A stretch of DNA of 64,000 bases, from assembly GCA_947462335.1 (NCBI GenBank), contig OX381714.1:19626618-19690617 (forward strand). The letters are read 5' to 3'. The stretch's first letter is position 1, and each line of letters begins with the position of its first letter. Origin of the DNA: Harmothoe impar. Taxonomy: Eukaryota; Annelida; Polychaeta; Phyllodocida; Polynoidae. Of the stretch, positions 42,831-55,900 are shown in pieces. The position numbers and the translations under genes are program-made. The notes beneath the pieces were generated by a model. It worked only from the letters and a program-made list of their open reading frames with translations. It was not told the DNA's origin and ran no database searches.

Positions 42831-42841
42831 TTCTACCTGGG
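42792..42841 (-). repeat. Right terminal inverted repeat of the large TIR element
   Basis: Ends ATATTTTTCTACCTGGG and is the reverse complement of 20675-20724. AG follows at 42842-42843, matching AG at 20673-20674. Confidence 0.8.
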
Positions 42842-45586
42842 AGTGGTTGCTCTTACCCATTGGTGCACATGTTAAGTATAAGAGCTGTCTTCCTCCATCA
42901 GGTGTATCGACCCAGCTGAATTCAAGGTTGCAGTGTCACGCCCCTATGCTGTGTTAAAAAAGAAGATTGAAGTAATCATCAATCACACAAACCCATTTTT
43001 TACGCCCAGGGTTAAGTGGTCTGTGTTTTTAGCAAAAGTAGTTTGAGTATGTATACCACTTGGTAAGGGCACCAGGAATCAATGCCTAAATTCTCCATTT
43101 TAAGTGATCATACATATATAACTGATATATTTTCAAGTTGGCATTTACTGGTACTAATTATCTTCATTCTATACATAATGGAAACAATTACACAAGTAAT
43201 CAATCCACTTATTAAGGGCACCAGGGATTAATGGCTATCTTAATTCTTGATTTTATGTGACCAGAAATATATTTTGAAGTTAGCATTTGCTGGTACTAAT
43301 CTTTTCATCCTGTACATTATGGAGACTATTATACAAGTAATAAAATCGCATCTAGAGCTAGTCATGACATAATGATAATAACACTCTCTCCTAGTATATG
43401 CAGAATTGGACGTTCTTCACTCTGCCGCCTGACTAACAAACGGGGGCGTTGCAGTAACACCTAGGTGGGTGGATCTCAATAACTACCTCCTACTTTTATT
43501 GTAGTTTTATTTTGGTCAGAAAGATTGCCAATGGGATTGGATGAGAAGAAAGACCAATATGACTTTCATATCGACAGACAGTGCCAGGTGACAGGGCAAT
43601 CTAGTGCCTGTGAGGTTTGATAGATGGTCGGTAGGTGGACTATGTAGAATGATGGACTGTGACACGAGTACTGCCCACATTGACGGTTTTGGATGTAGGA
43701 TGGTGACGTGATTAATGACGGACGCAGAAGTCATGACATGACATTATGATTCTTCGAAGGTGAATGCACTGTATTGAACTTTGAAGGAGAGCATTGACCA
43801 TGCCTGAATTGTATTTATGAGAGCAGGAAATATCATAGCAAGACAGCAAAAGGGGATGAGAAGTATATCCACAATAAGGCAAGGATAACAAGATAGGGTT
43901 GTGCTGAAGATCAAATGCCGCCGAAGACAATAGTACAGATGAATGGAAGAAAAAGACAATGATCTCAGAGTAATGTCTTTATTGGCAAGCAAAGATACAA
44001 CTTGTCACACACACCTAGGGAAAAAGAGAATGACACAAAGGGAGGACATGCTAGAGATACGCTTGTAGGTCGTGTGAGATAAAGGGAAACAGTTGTGGAC
44101 GTGATCCGAAGTGTGAATACTGACTAAGGAAGGCTTGAAAATGAACAATTGGCATGAGAAGATAGGACATGTAGAAATCTTGAGGGGAGGGAGAATTCCT
44201 TAGCATCGCATATTTTATTGTGTGGAATAAGGGGAAATACTTTGTAATTCATAAGGGACCTAGACCTTGTGACAAAGGGTACTGCCTGGTGTTTCCCTGT
44301 CTTCTTAACCATGGCTGCCTCATGTGGTATTACAAGGGCCCTGTGCCTTTGATGGTAGTTCAGTTGTTATTTACTTCTTCATTCTCGTCATTCTCCGTCT
44401 CCCAGTCTGACCTAATTGGAATTTCTTGTACATTGATCATGACAGAAAACGATTTTGAATACAATGTTGTTGACCATCTCAATATCAGGAAGTCTAAACT
44501 CCTATTACTATACTGCGGTGAAAATAATTTATTTATAGCTGAATAGATTGAGTACAAGCAGCAACAGGGCCTCATAGGAGGCAATACCCAATACCCCCTT
44601 CTAATAAACTCCCCATGTGAAGGGGTTGAGGACAAAGGGATGCCTGAACCAGCTTGCTGAGGGGATCTAACCTGATCCTGGAAGGTAATACCATCTAGGT
44701 GTGTCCTCTAGGAGCCCAAGCTCCACACTTTGAATTGGAAATCCACAAACTGGCCGAAGAGAGCCCCAATCATAGTGCAATTTATGTGGTTCCTAAAGCT
44801 ACAAATGACATTCTGCTTATAAATTAAAGGGTCCTCTATCCATGTGATACATTTATCAATGCTAATGACATATATGATTATAGATGCCTCATATTGACAT
44901 ATTAAGTCCTCACCGTATCATCCCATGCCCACCTAAAGCTACCATAACTAATCAAATTCCGCTCGCTCCTCATCTTCGTGCACCACATACTAAAAGGAGT
45001 GTGTGCATAACATGTGGGAACCTATGTTGGCAGATGGGGAAATCAGGTAACCCTGTGCTCTTATAGACCTGTATGGATGAAGGGCACTGGAGACCAGCTC
45101 ATGCCAGCTCTACTCAGACAATATCAATTTACAATGCAAAGGGACAGGTGGGTTATTAACAGAGGAGAATTATGAGCTGCTATTTACACACTGGTATATT
45201 TATTATGTAAGCCGTCATGGATAAGGCAATATTGTCTTTTGGTGCTTGACCTCTAAATGGTTTTGTGTTTCTTGTTAGTGTCCATTTTTTCAACCGTTGT
45301 CACTGTGTCTTGCCTGAAGAGATGCAACTAATGTGATATTGATCGAGATAAAAATGTCTATCATAACAAGTAACCTAATTGTTTCAGTGGAATATAATAT
45401 AATACCTACAGGACGGTCACTACCTTTTATACAGAGATGATTAAACTATTTCTACCAAATTGACGCTCCATATAGGTAAGTTTTTATCAGGTAGGAGGGC
45501 CTGCCATATGCATCCAGTAAACAACAACCACTTTGTGCACAGGAAACATTTATCATGGTATGGATTGAATGTCCACCGGTAAACTA

Positions 45587-45874
45587 CACAGAGAGAAGAA
45601 ACAGCATCAAAAGGGAGTCCAGGCTGCCTCCAAAATGACTCTCCTGTTTAGGGGAGTCCAGGTCCCCTTAGGGAGCCTAGGTGACTCTATGGCTGACCTA
45701 AGGGAGTCACCTGGGGGAGTCATATAGCTCTCTGGATTATATGACTCTCCCAGGTGACTGCCATAGGTCAGCAAGAGAGTCACATAGGCTCCCTTAGGCG
45801 ACCTGGATTCCCCTAAACAGGGGAGTTATGGAGGCAACCTGGGCTCCCTTTTGACGCTGTTTCTTCTCTGTGTG
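45587..45874. mobile_element. Foldback MITE, 288 bp
   Basis: An almost complete palindrome from CACAGAGAGAAGAAACAGC to its complement ending CTCTGTGTG, flanked by TA on both sides. Sister units read CAGTACACTAAGGGTGG without it, near 13254-13270 and 56112-56128, which confirms a TA target duplication. It contains many GGGAGTC / GACTCCC words and no ORF. Confidence 0.8.
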
Positions 45875-46902
45875 TAGGGGTGGTGAGGGTGGCGTGTGAG
45901 GCATAGCTAGACAGGGGGTGGACCATGGTAGTCTACCCCTCAATCTTCTCAAGTACATGTCAATGGTGCCCATCCTTAGTTGCTACACTGCCCATTGAAG
46001 TGACTTCTTACTTATCCATGGTCATCTTAGAGTTAGCTATCCTTTGCAATGATTGCAATGCATTATACCAACCTTCTTCATTGGACCCCTATAGGTCTGT
46101 CTGTCTGCACATTCAATCTTTCTCTCTCTATCCTTCTGTCTCTCCACCCCCCTCTGTGCCCGCATCTCTGTCTAGATCACTACAATTGTTTGCATTTCCC
46201 CCCTTTTCCCCCTTCCTCCATTTGACCCACCCTTCCCCCTCAACACTCCAGGGACCACTCACATTTATGAGGGCACGTGGTTTACATTTTGCTGGTAGTT
46301 GGTGCTCATAGCCTGAGCTGCTCTTTGGGTTGTGAACGGCTCCCTGAGCAGCTTGTGAGCCCCCAGGTCTTACAGAAGGGGGCCTGCCAGGCCTGCCATG
46401 ACTGCCCTTTACTGCCTTGGCCTGTACAGATTGGTTGATACAACTACCTCTCTAACATATTCAACATACTACAGCACAAGCCTGAGATTTGTGCACGCGG
46501 CCTAGACTAGGACCCCTATGCCATTTCTGGGCATTTCTGTATGGGGGCATAAAGTGTGGGCATAATAGGTGAATATAACTCCCATTGGATTGGATGCTGC
46601 TTAAAATATTAAACTCCATATTTATTTCATCGTAAAGGTTAGTTTCCTCTCTTTCAGTTATCTGAACTCGCATACACTCTAAGAGCAGTGTGTTCTGGGA
46701 ACATGCTTAAAGAGTAACACACACAAATTTGCAACACACTTTGAGATTTTACACACTTATGAATTGTAACACACTTTTTGTCAACTCACTTACCTGCTTA
46801 CACACTTGTGGTCAGAAAGGTGTGTATCATATACAAAAGGGGGCAGCAGCAGTAAAGGTCTATCATGCACCTATGCTACATTCTTACAGCCACATAGTAG
46901 CT

Positions 46903-46977
46903 GTCAGAGTGGCTCAGTGGGCAAGTCTTTGGACTGAGAACTAAAAGATCCTCGGCTCGATTCCCAATGGGGCTGAC
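46903..46977 (+). ncRNA. tRNA-like module 3 (copy 2)
   Basis: 75 nt closed by GTCAG / CTGAC, with an A box GTGGCTCAGTGGGCAAG and a B box GGCTCGATTCC. It has tRNA size, but the T-arm stem is broken. Confidence 0.45.
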
Positions 46978-47610
46978 TGTCAAATGATAATGTCTATTTT
47001 CTAAGAAGGACCATAATATTTTAGCCCCCCCCCCCTCCCTCAAGAAGGGTCAAATTGCCTTTCCCCCTCAGGAGGGGTTGAACTGTTTTACAACCCCCTC
47101 CCCAACCAATCCCCTCCACTACAATGAAAGATATAACACCTATTTAATAGGGGTTAATTTGCAATGAGATACATATAAAAACTGTATTATTTGAATCTCA
47201 TTGAATGAGCAAACTCACTTAATTCATGTTGGAAATAGATGGGAAGTTTTTTCTCTTCAACTATACACACATGTTCTTTGCATAAACTAAACAACCATCC
47301 CATGTAAGACCTTATTAGAGGTTCTGCAAGGCTGTAAAGGCAGGGCGTATTGATAGCTGATTAACTATAGATATCAAGCCCTGCAAATTATGTTATTATT
47401 AGTCAGTGCATTGGCATCCCTCAATAAGGGCGGTCTTTGTATTGTCTAAGAACCACTTCATGTCATAACATATTGATACCCAAGATTAAGTTATATAGCT
47501 TACTGGTAATTGGTAAGAAGTTGTGTGATCTTTGAGAATACTTTGTGTCTCCTCACTGTTGTGTGTTCTGGGGCCTATTTGAGGGGGGAATACACCATGA
47601 TTGTACAAGG

Positions 47611-47697
47611 AGATTTGGTGGCCTATTGAGCAAGTCGCTGGACAAGTGTGTGAGAGGTCCTGGGTTCAATCCCCAGAGAAGACCTGGCACCAAATCT
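47611..47697 (+). ncRNA. tRNA-like module 2 (copy 2)
   Basis: 87 nt closed by AGATTTGGTG / CACCAAATCT. The T-arm is perfect (CTGGG-TTCAATC-CCCAG) and the A-box-like segment is GGCCTATTGAGCAAG. The conserved stem and arm in both copies suggest the fold mattered after the copies separated or that they are recent. Confidence 0.5.
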
Positions 47698-48310
47698 TCC
47701 CAAGTGAAACAAGTTGTCCTGACAGGAGTCGCGTCTGTAAGTGTCGGTAGACAGGCTGCAGTGAACCTTCAGTGTCCTGGTCTCCCATGAGACTTGCAAC
47801 GATCCGCTTCAACCCGAAGAAGCATAATACACTTGCGACTGGTAAAGAGATAGCAGATATCAGTGTTGACGAAGGTGGTCCTAGCCGGGAGGGGAAAATG
47901 CTACAATGGACCACTGGAGACTCTGAGAAAAGGTTGTGAGAGCAGCCATCCCACGCTATCTGACGGTGGTACGGTCATGGCACATTGCGCTACAGTCACC
48001 AGTTGGTTATCAGGTGTGTCAATTTCGCCAGGGTCAGGAGCTAGGATGTGTTCACAGTGGTTGACTATGATTTGTTCACTGTCAATACAAACTCAGTTTT
48101 GATATAATACTTCTATTCCCACTTTTCTGTATATTATGAGCAGTTCAATAAACACTTTTCCTAGATACATAAGAAGCCTTTAAAAGTGATACGCACAGTA
48201 TATGCATAGTATGAACATGAATAGCCCTGACAAGAAATTGAATAAATCTTTACTAATTTAACTCTTAACCCATATAGTAAGTAATCATACTAAATATTGA
48301 AAAAACAATA

Positions 48311-48381
48311 ATTGTCAAGGGATTCGAACCTGCATGGATAGGACTCATGTGCCAGCACCTAAACCACTCAGCCACGGCACC
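48311..48381 (-). ncRNA. tRNA-like module 1 (copy 2)
   Basis: The minus strand begins GGTGCCGTGGCTGAGTGG and has GGTTCGAATCC near 48324-48334, followed by a T run on that strand (A run 48300-48305). It corresponds to 9491-9561. Confidence 0.5.
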
Positions 48382-48654
48382 TACACATACTCTGTGAGGT
48401 GTAGAACAGCTATTTTAACTCCCACCTCCTCAATACCATGGCTTTGTACAACAACACACTTTTTAGATTCAACACACTTTTGCCAAAAGCGTGTAGTGTG
48501 TTACCAAAAAAAAGTGTGTTAAAAGTGGCTTCAGAAAAGTGTGTTGAAAAGTGTGTAAACGTAACACGCTGTTTTTAGAGTGTATAGTCCTGAGCTTGGT
48601 ACTGCGCTGTGTTGTAATATTAGTCCAAGAATCTTGTAAGTATAGCCAATGATT

Positions 48655-48870
48655 CGCCTTGCTACTACGCTCTATGCCGCCATTTTTCATTTTCCAGATA
48701 TTTAGTCTTGCGTACACGTCTAGCCTAGGGCCATTGAGGGTAATAACAAGCACGGACCATTTACTCTCTAGGAACCCAGCAATTTACATAAACTGAACCT
48801 ATGCATCCATTCCAGCCTTTTTCTACACTGATTACTACCTCAAACTATGACTATAGGATGCTTACTATAG
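48655..48870 (-). pseudogene. Block i, possible CBM2-like remnant (unit II)
   Basis: On the minus strand two frames give EVVISVEKGWNGCIGSVYV and then KWSVLVITLNGPRLDVYAR, separated by a one-base phase break. The spacing of Trp, Gly and the second Trp with hydrophobic strands resembles family 2 carbohydrate-binding modules. The resemblance is by eye only. It could be a decayed exon or an unrelated sequence. Confidence 0.3.
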
Positions 48871-50335
48871 AACCATACTGGGAGATTATAGGGCTTGAGC
48901 TTTAGTGGAAATCTGAATTGTGGGGTTCGTGAAAATATGTCATGCATAGGTTCTGGTATATTTGCATGATAGTTTCCAATTTTTGTTTCAATTCTTTAAA
49001 AAATCACATAATTTTTCATGGCCCTCCTACTGAGCCTACGGTACCGTTGTGTTTAAGGGCCAGGTTGTAAACAAGCACCAGTCGTATATAAGCACCTGGG
49101 TATGGGGGGTCTTGAAAAAAATCTAAAGCACTAAAAATGGATCTTGAATAAGTGCCTGTCTTATAAGTCTTGTTATGCGCCGGGGGTAATCTGCCCTCCA
49201 AAGTTATTAGTGCCCCGGCGCTTAAACATGACGGTACGGTAATAGGATATAGCTGATTTAAGTTAAAGTACATTTATTAGTAATAATACCGGTTTGCTGC
49301 TTTCTATTTTCCATTTCAGATATCAAATCTTTGTAATGAAGGCATTTCATTGAAGCAGGATCAATGTCCTAACGTTGTCACAGTTTTGGTTTAGAGTCTT
49401 ATGATATGTTATGATATGTTTGCCATGCAAAGAAACGTTCAATTCAATAGTGCTCAAAATTAAAAGATATACCTTGTTTTCACAGAGAATAATTTATAAT
49501 GGTTGAATAAGCAATGAAGCTGTGGATTAGTCAAGCTAGTGGGAAAGATCTATTTTAACATATATGGAAAACTGTCAAATTTAAGTATAATAATAGGGTA
49601 CTTCTGATCAACATCATTGTTCATATTATTCCAAGTAAGCTAATTAAACTACCTCCTCTTCATTTTGACTAAAATTGAAATGATGCATTGGGATTAAAAA
49701 TGATGAATCTGCATCATTTGGAAATAGTTGCCTGGTCGTCCCTCAGTGGGTTGTGTGGAACAGTTGTGTCCATGCACAGGCGAAGACTTTCCTCCCCACA
49801 CACAGTAAAGGTTCAACTTCTTGCAGTGTTTAATACTAATGTAATTGTAGATTTTAAGGGCTTTCCTACTACAGGCAGTATGTGCCGAGTAGGGCAGGCA
49901 CCTGTGACCAGGCTGATGTATGAGGGTGTTAAAAAGACAGATGACCACACTCTCAAACTGACCATGTGGCTGGAGACAATTTGGCATTGAAGAAGGTGTG
50001 TACAATATATAAACTGTATACTGTTGGTATAAGATGTTTCTGCCCTTAGACTGAATAACACAAGATCTCAAAGAACATTTGTTTCCACACTACATATCGT
50101 TGTTGTGGTCACCTAGATGTAACAAATTAGTAATCTCTCCAAACTTGGGATGTATGATAACCTTCACACACATCAGTGCTAGGCCAGAGTGACGGCTTAC
50201 AAATCATTTAATTACCTCAAATATTCTAATTTATGCAATAATTATTAGAGAAAAAAATCAATGGCTGCACACAACACATGAGTATGTATACTTTGCTACT
50301 TCCAGTATCCCTATATTCTATAGGTTACCCTCACC

Positions 50336-52915
50336 CATCAGTACTCATCTCATTAGTGCAAACCTACTCAATCAAATGTATTGATCCTGCCTATAGAGCT
50401 CAACCCAGAGTCACACCCACATCATGTGTTTAACATGAAGATCAATTTAATCATCAATCACATCATTCCACTTCTTTCTGCCCTTTTTACACCTGAGGCT
50501 AAGTCGACTGGGTTTGTAGCAAAAGGCGGCAAATGGAGGTTAAGTAGAGAGTATGTAATCCAATCCCGGGAATCCAATTAGTACAAGAGCACCATCAATT
50601 AATGGATAATACCTACTCGTGTCTGATCAGATTTACTAAAATTCTCTTTTTTAGATTACCATTGACCTGTCATTCAATTCTGTGAAGATAACACAAAATC
50701 TTATCTAGACACAATCACGATGCCTGCCTTCATCACATCTATTTTGCCACACCGGATAATGCACTGAATGAAATTGGAGATCTTGATGTTGGTGAACATA
50801 ACTAAAGGAACCTTAGTGCACCCGGCACTAAGGACCTTTTTCACAGCTCGTGTCACATATTTTGTTTCACATGTGACATCTGAGAGATGGCTAATGGGCA
50901 TTGGGTGACAAGGCAGACCTATGGGTCAGTCATATTGACCGAAAACGGCGAAAGTGCCAGTGGGCAGCACGATTATTCCACTGAGCGTGAACCATGTAGG
51001 TGACATGTGTAGTGCACGTGTCAGCTGATTCATGCATCTGGATGATGGATAGTGACATGTTTCATGTCATACTCAGAAGTCATGACATGACATGTCAACT
51101 CTTTGAAGAGACACTTTAGTGTGATTTGACAAGAGGTTGAAAGGCAAGGGTGGGCAAAGGCGAATTTACGGCAGCGTAATTTGCAGGAGAGCATTGACCA
51201 TCAGAGAAATGTAAATCGTGAAAAGGAGAAGAAAAGGAGGGTAAGACACAAGATGTTACACATGATATGAGAAAAAAGGAGAATGATACAAAATGAGGAA
51301 ACAATAGATATGAGATCAAAGAAAACAAGTACTGTTTGGCCCAGGAGTAAGCGTGTTCCAGAGTGTGAATGCTGATTAATGAAAGACTGAGAGTTGAAGG
51401 TGCACCTACAAAATGGTATTCTGATACTGAATTTATGCCATTCCTAAAGAAGCTGCATGAGGTATAAACATACAGTACCTCAGTCCTGATAATCAACTGC
51501 TGCATTATGTCTGAACTATTGGCAGCATAGCTGGGCATTTATAGCAGGGACCAACAGCACCATACTAAAGATTTTGGCAATGCATATTCTACTAACATAT
51601 AGCAGGAGTATGTAAATATTGACATAATATCAGGACAGACTTGATTTTGAAGTCTTTAGTAAATCTAGGTTGAAAGATCAACCTCCCGCTCCCTCGAAAA
51701 TTATGATGAAATACAAAATTTGTCAGACCAAGTCTTAATCTTGTAAGGTAAGGCAATGCTTTGCATTGCTGCTATGCCTTGCACTGGCCATTTTTCATTT
51801 TCCAGACATTGAGTCTTGAAGTACAGCTCCAGCCCAGTAAAGGGCCAGTGAGGGTAATAACAAGCACGGGCCATTTACTCTCCAGGAACCCTGCAATTCA
51901 CATAAGCGTAACATACGCATCAATCACTGCCTTGCTATGCACTGATTACTACCTCACATTCAATGAGGTTTCTTTTTTCAGCATAGCTAAATTAAGGTGT
52001 GTAACCTTATTAAGATATATAAATTTTATGTGATATTTCCACCACCCAGCCATCTCTTATGTGCTGATGTAAAAGTCTAAATAATTAGCTGCTTAGATGG
52101 AGTGTACCATTTAGGTAAAACATGTCTACTCAGCTCATAATATCAACTTATGTTCTAATAATTTGGCATGTGGCCATTTAAACTACCTCTTCTTGCCCAT
52201 TGTGACTAAAATTGAGATGATGCATTGAGATTTAAAATGATCAATACGCATTTGGAGATAATTGCCTGGTCTTCCCTCAGTGGTTTGTGTGAAAAGATAT
52301 GACCACCTAAAGGACAATATCCCCCACACTAATACCCACTCTTTCACACCCAGCCATTGTACGACTATCTACAGTGTTTAATACTAATTCAATTTTAGGT
52401 TGTAAAGGGTTCCTAGTAGAGGCAATATATCCCTTCAGTCGGGCAGCACGTGTGACCTGGTTGATGTATGAGCGAGTTCTAAAGACGGATGACCATTCTC
52501 TCAAACTAATCATGTGGTAGCTTTTCAACAGCAGAGACGGTGTGGGCTCACTGCGTGGAATATTAGATAATGTACATAAGGTGTTGTTGTGCATTGACAA
52601 GATGACAATAACTCTTTTTTTTCATGGTCAATATTATGGTTCTGCTAAATTAGATCTTGTGAATTAGAACTCTCTTGCAACAATTTCACACTCAATTCTA
52701 TGACCTCAGACAAATCTGCAATAGTTGTTCCATCAATAAATGGGACATCAACTGTTATATCCTCTTGACTTCTAGACCAATCCGATAACTCTAGCTAAGT
52801 ATTATGGGCCAAATAATGCTCAACTCTGTAATGCTTTATATCATAACACAACCAGCAGAATTCCAATAGTTGAATACTCTTATACTAAGAGTATCACTAG
52901 ATTCTAGTCGTTCCT
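50336..52915. repeat. Tandem unit III, shortened: blocks a, b, h, i, j
   Basis: Blocks: a 50336-50520, b 50800-51115, h 51485-51545, i 51735-51940, j 52245-52530. Blocks c to g are absent, so this unit has lost about 3.5 kb. Block j shows a plus-strand open stretch after an acceptor-like TTTTAG, with VTWLMYERVLKTDDH, also partly present in unit II. Confidence 0.65.
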
Positions 52916-55900
52916 CTTACCTATCAGTGCCCATCTCATTAGAGCCGTCCTACTCAATCAAATGCATCGACCTGGCCTAGAGAGCTAACCCAATGTTGCA
53001 GTGTCACGCCCCCATGCTGTGTTAACACGAAGATCGATCTAATCATCAATCACACAAACCCACTTCTCTTTGCCCTTTTCACGCCTAAGGTTAAGTGGCC
53101 TGTGTTTTGTATAAAAAAAAGTAGCAATATGAGATTGAGTATGTATAAAGTATGTAATCTACTTATAGCAAGGCACCAGGGATCAATGGGTAATACATTT
53201 CCATCAGATGTATCCTAAGGTTGGCCTTCACTGATACCTTAAGGCTGTGGTATAACAATTGGAAATAGTGTCACATAGAGTGACTAATGACAACCCTCAC
53301 ATACAAAGTATCACAGCTCATCTACTGGCATAGGGTGGTACTAGATGCTGGTGAATAACTACCTATTACTTGCATTTCTGTCTAAAATTGTTTAGAAAGT
53401 AGGCTAACTTGACATCTGAGAGACCTGTTATGGGATGGGATCAGACAAAAGATCAATATAACAGTTAAATTTACAGTGCCACTAAACAGGGTATTAGGGG
53501 GCCGGATGAACGAACGGTCAGTGGGTGGACCATGTAGAAAGATAGATATGTGACATATGTACAGATGCTTTTGGATGAGGGATGCTGATAAGAGATGCTG
53601 ATGAGGGATGCTGATTCCTCTCCTATTTGAGTCTGACTTAACATCAGGGTAAATGGCAATTACCAATGCACTCTTACTTTAGTAAAAAGGGATAATTAAA
53701 AAAAGGATAAGCTAAAGATTAAAAGTGCCTTAAGACCAAACAAGTAGAGATGAACAAAACATAAACAATGATGGAGATGATAGATATAAGGTCTCAGGTC
53801 ATGTGACATATTTGGAAGCCGTGAATTCTGATTAATGTGGATAATTAACGGAGGAAGATATTTCGAGCCTGGGGGGCAGGGTAAGTGAGACTCTCTTGGC
53901 ACCTTGTCCTTTGTGACAAAGAATAAGAATAAATAAATTCTAATCCATTAGGGACCTGGACCATGGACAAAGAGGACTGTGGTGTTTCCCTGCGCTTCTG
54001 ATAGCGCTCTTCTTTTATGTGGTTTCACAAGGACCCATGTCCTTGTAGTCTGGCTGGTGGTTACTTTACTACTTCTTGCAATTTCGTACTTTTTAGCATC
54101 ATTTCTTCAATTATTAGGTATCCGCAGTCTCTGTGTAATTCTTAAAGATAGAATTACATAAAATGAAAGAAACTTGCACAATCAAAAGCATTGCAGTGGG
54201 GAGGATTAATTATGTCATCATACAGATCAATGTGTACATGTTTATGTCATTTATCAGTCAGAATAATGTATTTGATTCCATTATAGATTGCTAAAAGAAG
54301 GCTAAGCTTCTAAGCTAAGCTTCTATGCTCAGCTGCTAGGCTATTACGATCCTCCATTATTTACAGAATATGACATATAACTTGTTCCACTTCATCAGTT
54401 CCCACCTTAAAGTCCCTGTGCTTATAAAGGGTGAGATTTGAGCCATTCCCTTTGTTTGTGATAATCTTAAGTGTACCTACCATACACTGCAGGATTCTTA
54501 AGTCTCATAAAAAAAAAAATCTACATAGGTTACACATTTTCCACTCGAACCTGCTCTTCTCCTTATACATCTACCTTTCTAGCCATTGCTGAATTTACCC
54601 TTGGGAGGTGTGAATATTGAGGTCTTCTAAACACAATGTTATCAAGAGACGGGATACAGAGAGTGACAGCATAAATGAGATTCTGATATCACATCTTTTT
54701 ATAACATATCACGTTTCAAAAGCCAGTGGATAACTTAGGTCTAGATTCAGATCTCAAAGTCTCTAAGAATTTTCTATTCACGACAATCATAATTCATCTA
54801 CAGTATCAATGAAATATAGCAATATTATGAAAGAGATAAAAGTTAGTGGCAATATTATGCATCATTCCTCTCTACTAACATATAACACAGTCTCTCACAT
54901 GCAAACAACAACATGACTACTAAGGAGGTAATACCCAATACCTCCCTTCTATTAACCTCCCCCTGTGAAGGGGTTGGGGACAGAAGGAAGCCTGAATCAG
55001 CTTACTGAGGGGGATATAACCTGATCCTGGCAGGTAATACCATCTAGGTGTGTCCTCTAGGTGCCCAATCTCCACACTTTTACACAGGCACCCAGCAAAC
55101 TGGACAAAGAGGGGCCAAAAGCAGAGTGTTCACCACTAACATGCTACTCCTCATTTGACCAGAGCAATACTAGCAAAACTACTTATCTATAATTAGTGAG
55201 AATATCACATTAATGGGGAGTGCTGCATGAAAACACATTCAAATGTATAGACAAACCCATAAATAAGATTGTCAACATTGACCCAAAACTGTACACAATG
55301 TCTCAGATACATTGTCATTTCCCTCTGTTTTGTTATCCAGAATCGGACAAGAAATGATCCTGATTCACTCACCCTCCCACCTCCACCCACAACTACTACA
55401 ACTAGTCAACTTTCACCATATTCCCCTGGTCCTCCTGCACCTTACACAACTAATAAAAGTCATTAAATGCAGCAACCTTGTGGAGACGGATGGGGAAATC
55501 AGGTAGCCCATGCACCTAACCCTGTATGGGTGAAGGGCATGCTTGGGTGGGACCTATGCTGGTAACGAAGCAGGTTGACACCAAACTTCTAAGGAGAATT
55601 ATGAGTTTCTGTACTGGTATGTGTTTCATGTGTGTCGTCTTGGCCATGAATGTATTCCTCCAAATCTCCAAATTCTTGCAATTTTGTAACTTATGACTTT
55701 AAGTGAGTGTATGATTTACAAAGAGTGCAAGAATATGAATTCTTGAGCCACATTGACTTCTCAATAAATGTGTGTCCCTTAAAAAAGTGTATAATTTTTT
55801 GGTGTCTTAGCATTGGGTTGATGCTCATAGTCATATGTTTATGTTGTTGTGTTGAGAAAAGCCAACAATATTTACCAAATTCTGCAAAAATACCTAATGT

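Larger units (their letters stand above)
20675..42841 (-). mobile_element. Large TIR transposon carrying a DUF7869-like gene; hosts a nested LTR element
   Basis: The left terminus CCCAGGTAGAAAAATATCAT and the right terminus in reverse complement are identical for 35 bp and similar for about 50. The flanks are ...ATTCTAG on the left and AGTGGTT... on the right; sister tandem units read ATTCTAGTCGTTCC near 52914-52930, implying a 2-bp AG target duplication. The span is 22,167 bp, or about 9.16 kb without the 13.0-kb LTR element and its 4-bp duplication. Order: left ATCATGAT array, inner inverted repeat, four-exon minus-strand gene, inner inverted repeat, second array, minisatellites, third array split by the LTR element, right TIR. 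Superfamily not assigned. Confidence 0.75.
46675..48582 (-). mobile_element. Non-autonomous TIR transposon with three tRNA-like modules, copy 2 (inverted)
   Basis: 1908 bp, inverted relative to 9291-11183 and homologous along its whole length. The left end is CACTCTAAGAGCAGTGTGTT and the right end TTTTTAGAGTG, with TA on both sides (46673-46674, 48583-48584). It is inserted in tandem unit II between blocks f and i. The plus frame at 47545-47790 and the minus frame at 47666-47914 mirror frames of copy 1 but are not protein-like. Confidence 0.8.
42842..50335. repeat. Tandem unit II, blocks a, b, c, d, e, f, i, j
   Basis: Blocks: a 42842-43020, b 43510-43740, c 44590-44740, d 44920-45200, e 45495-45590 with 45880-45990, f 46275-46450, i 48640-48870, j 49690-49980. 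It lacks recognisable g and h and is interrupted by the foldback MITE and the inverted copy of the 1.9-kb element. The plus frame in j (49688-49990) and the minus frames in c, e and i stay partly open, but phase breaks occur between copies. Confidence 0.65.

Noticed and set aside
45925..46311. 128-codon plus-strand ORF in block e/f of unit II
   Set aside because: Pyrimidine-rich low-complexity translation (CTCTCTATCC runs), not preserved in units I and IV.
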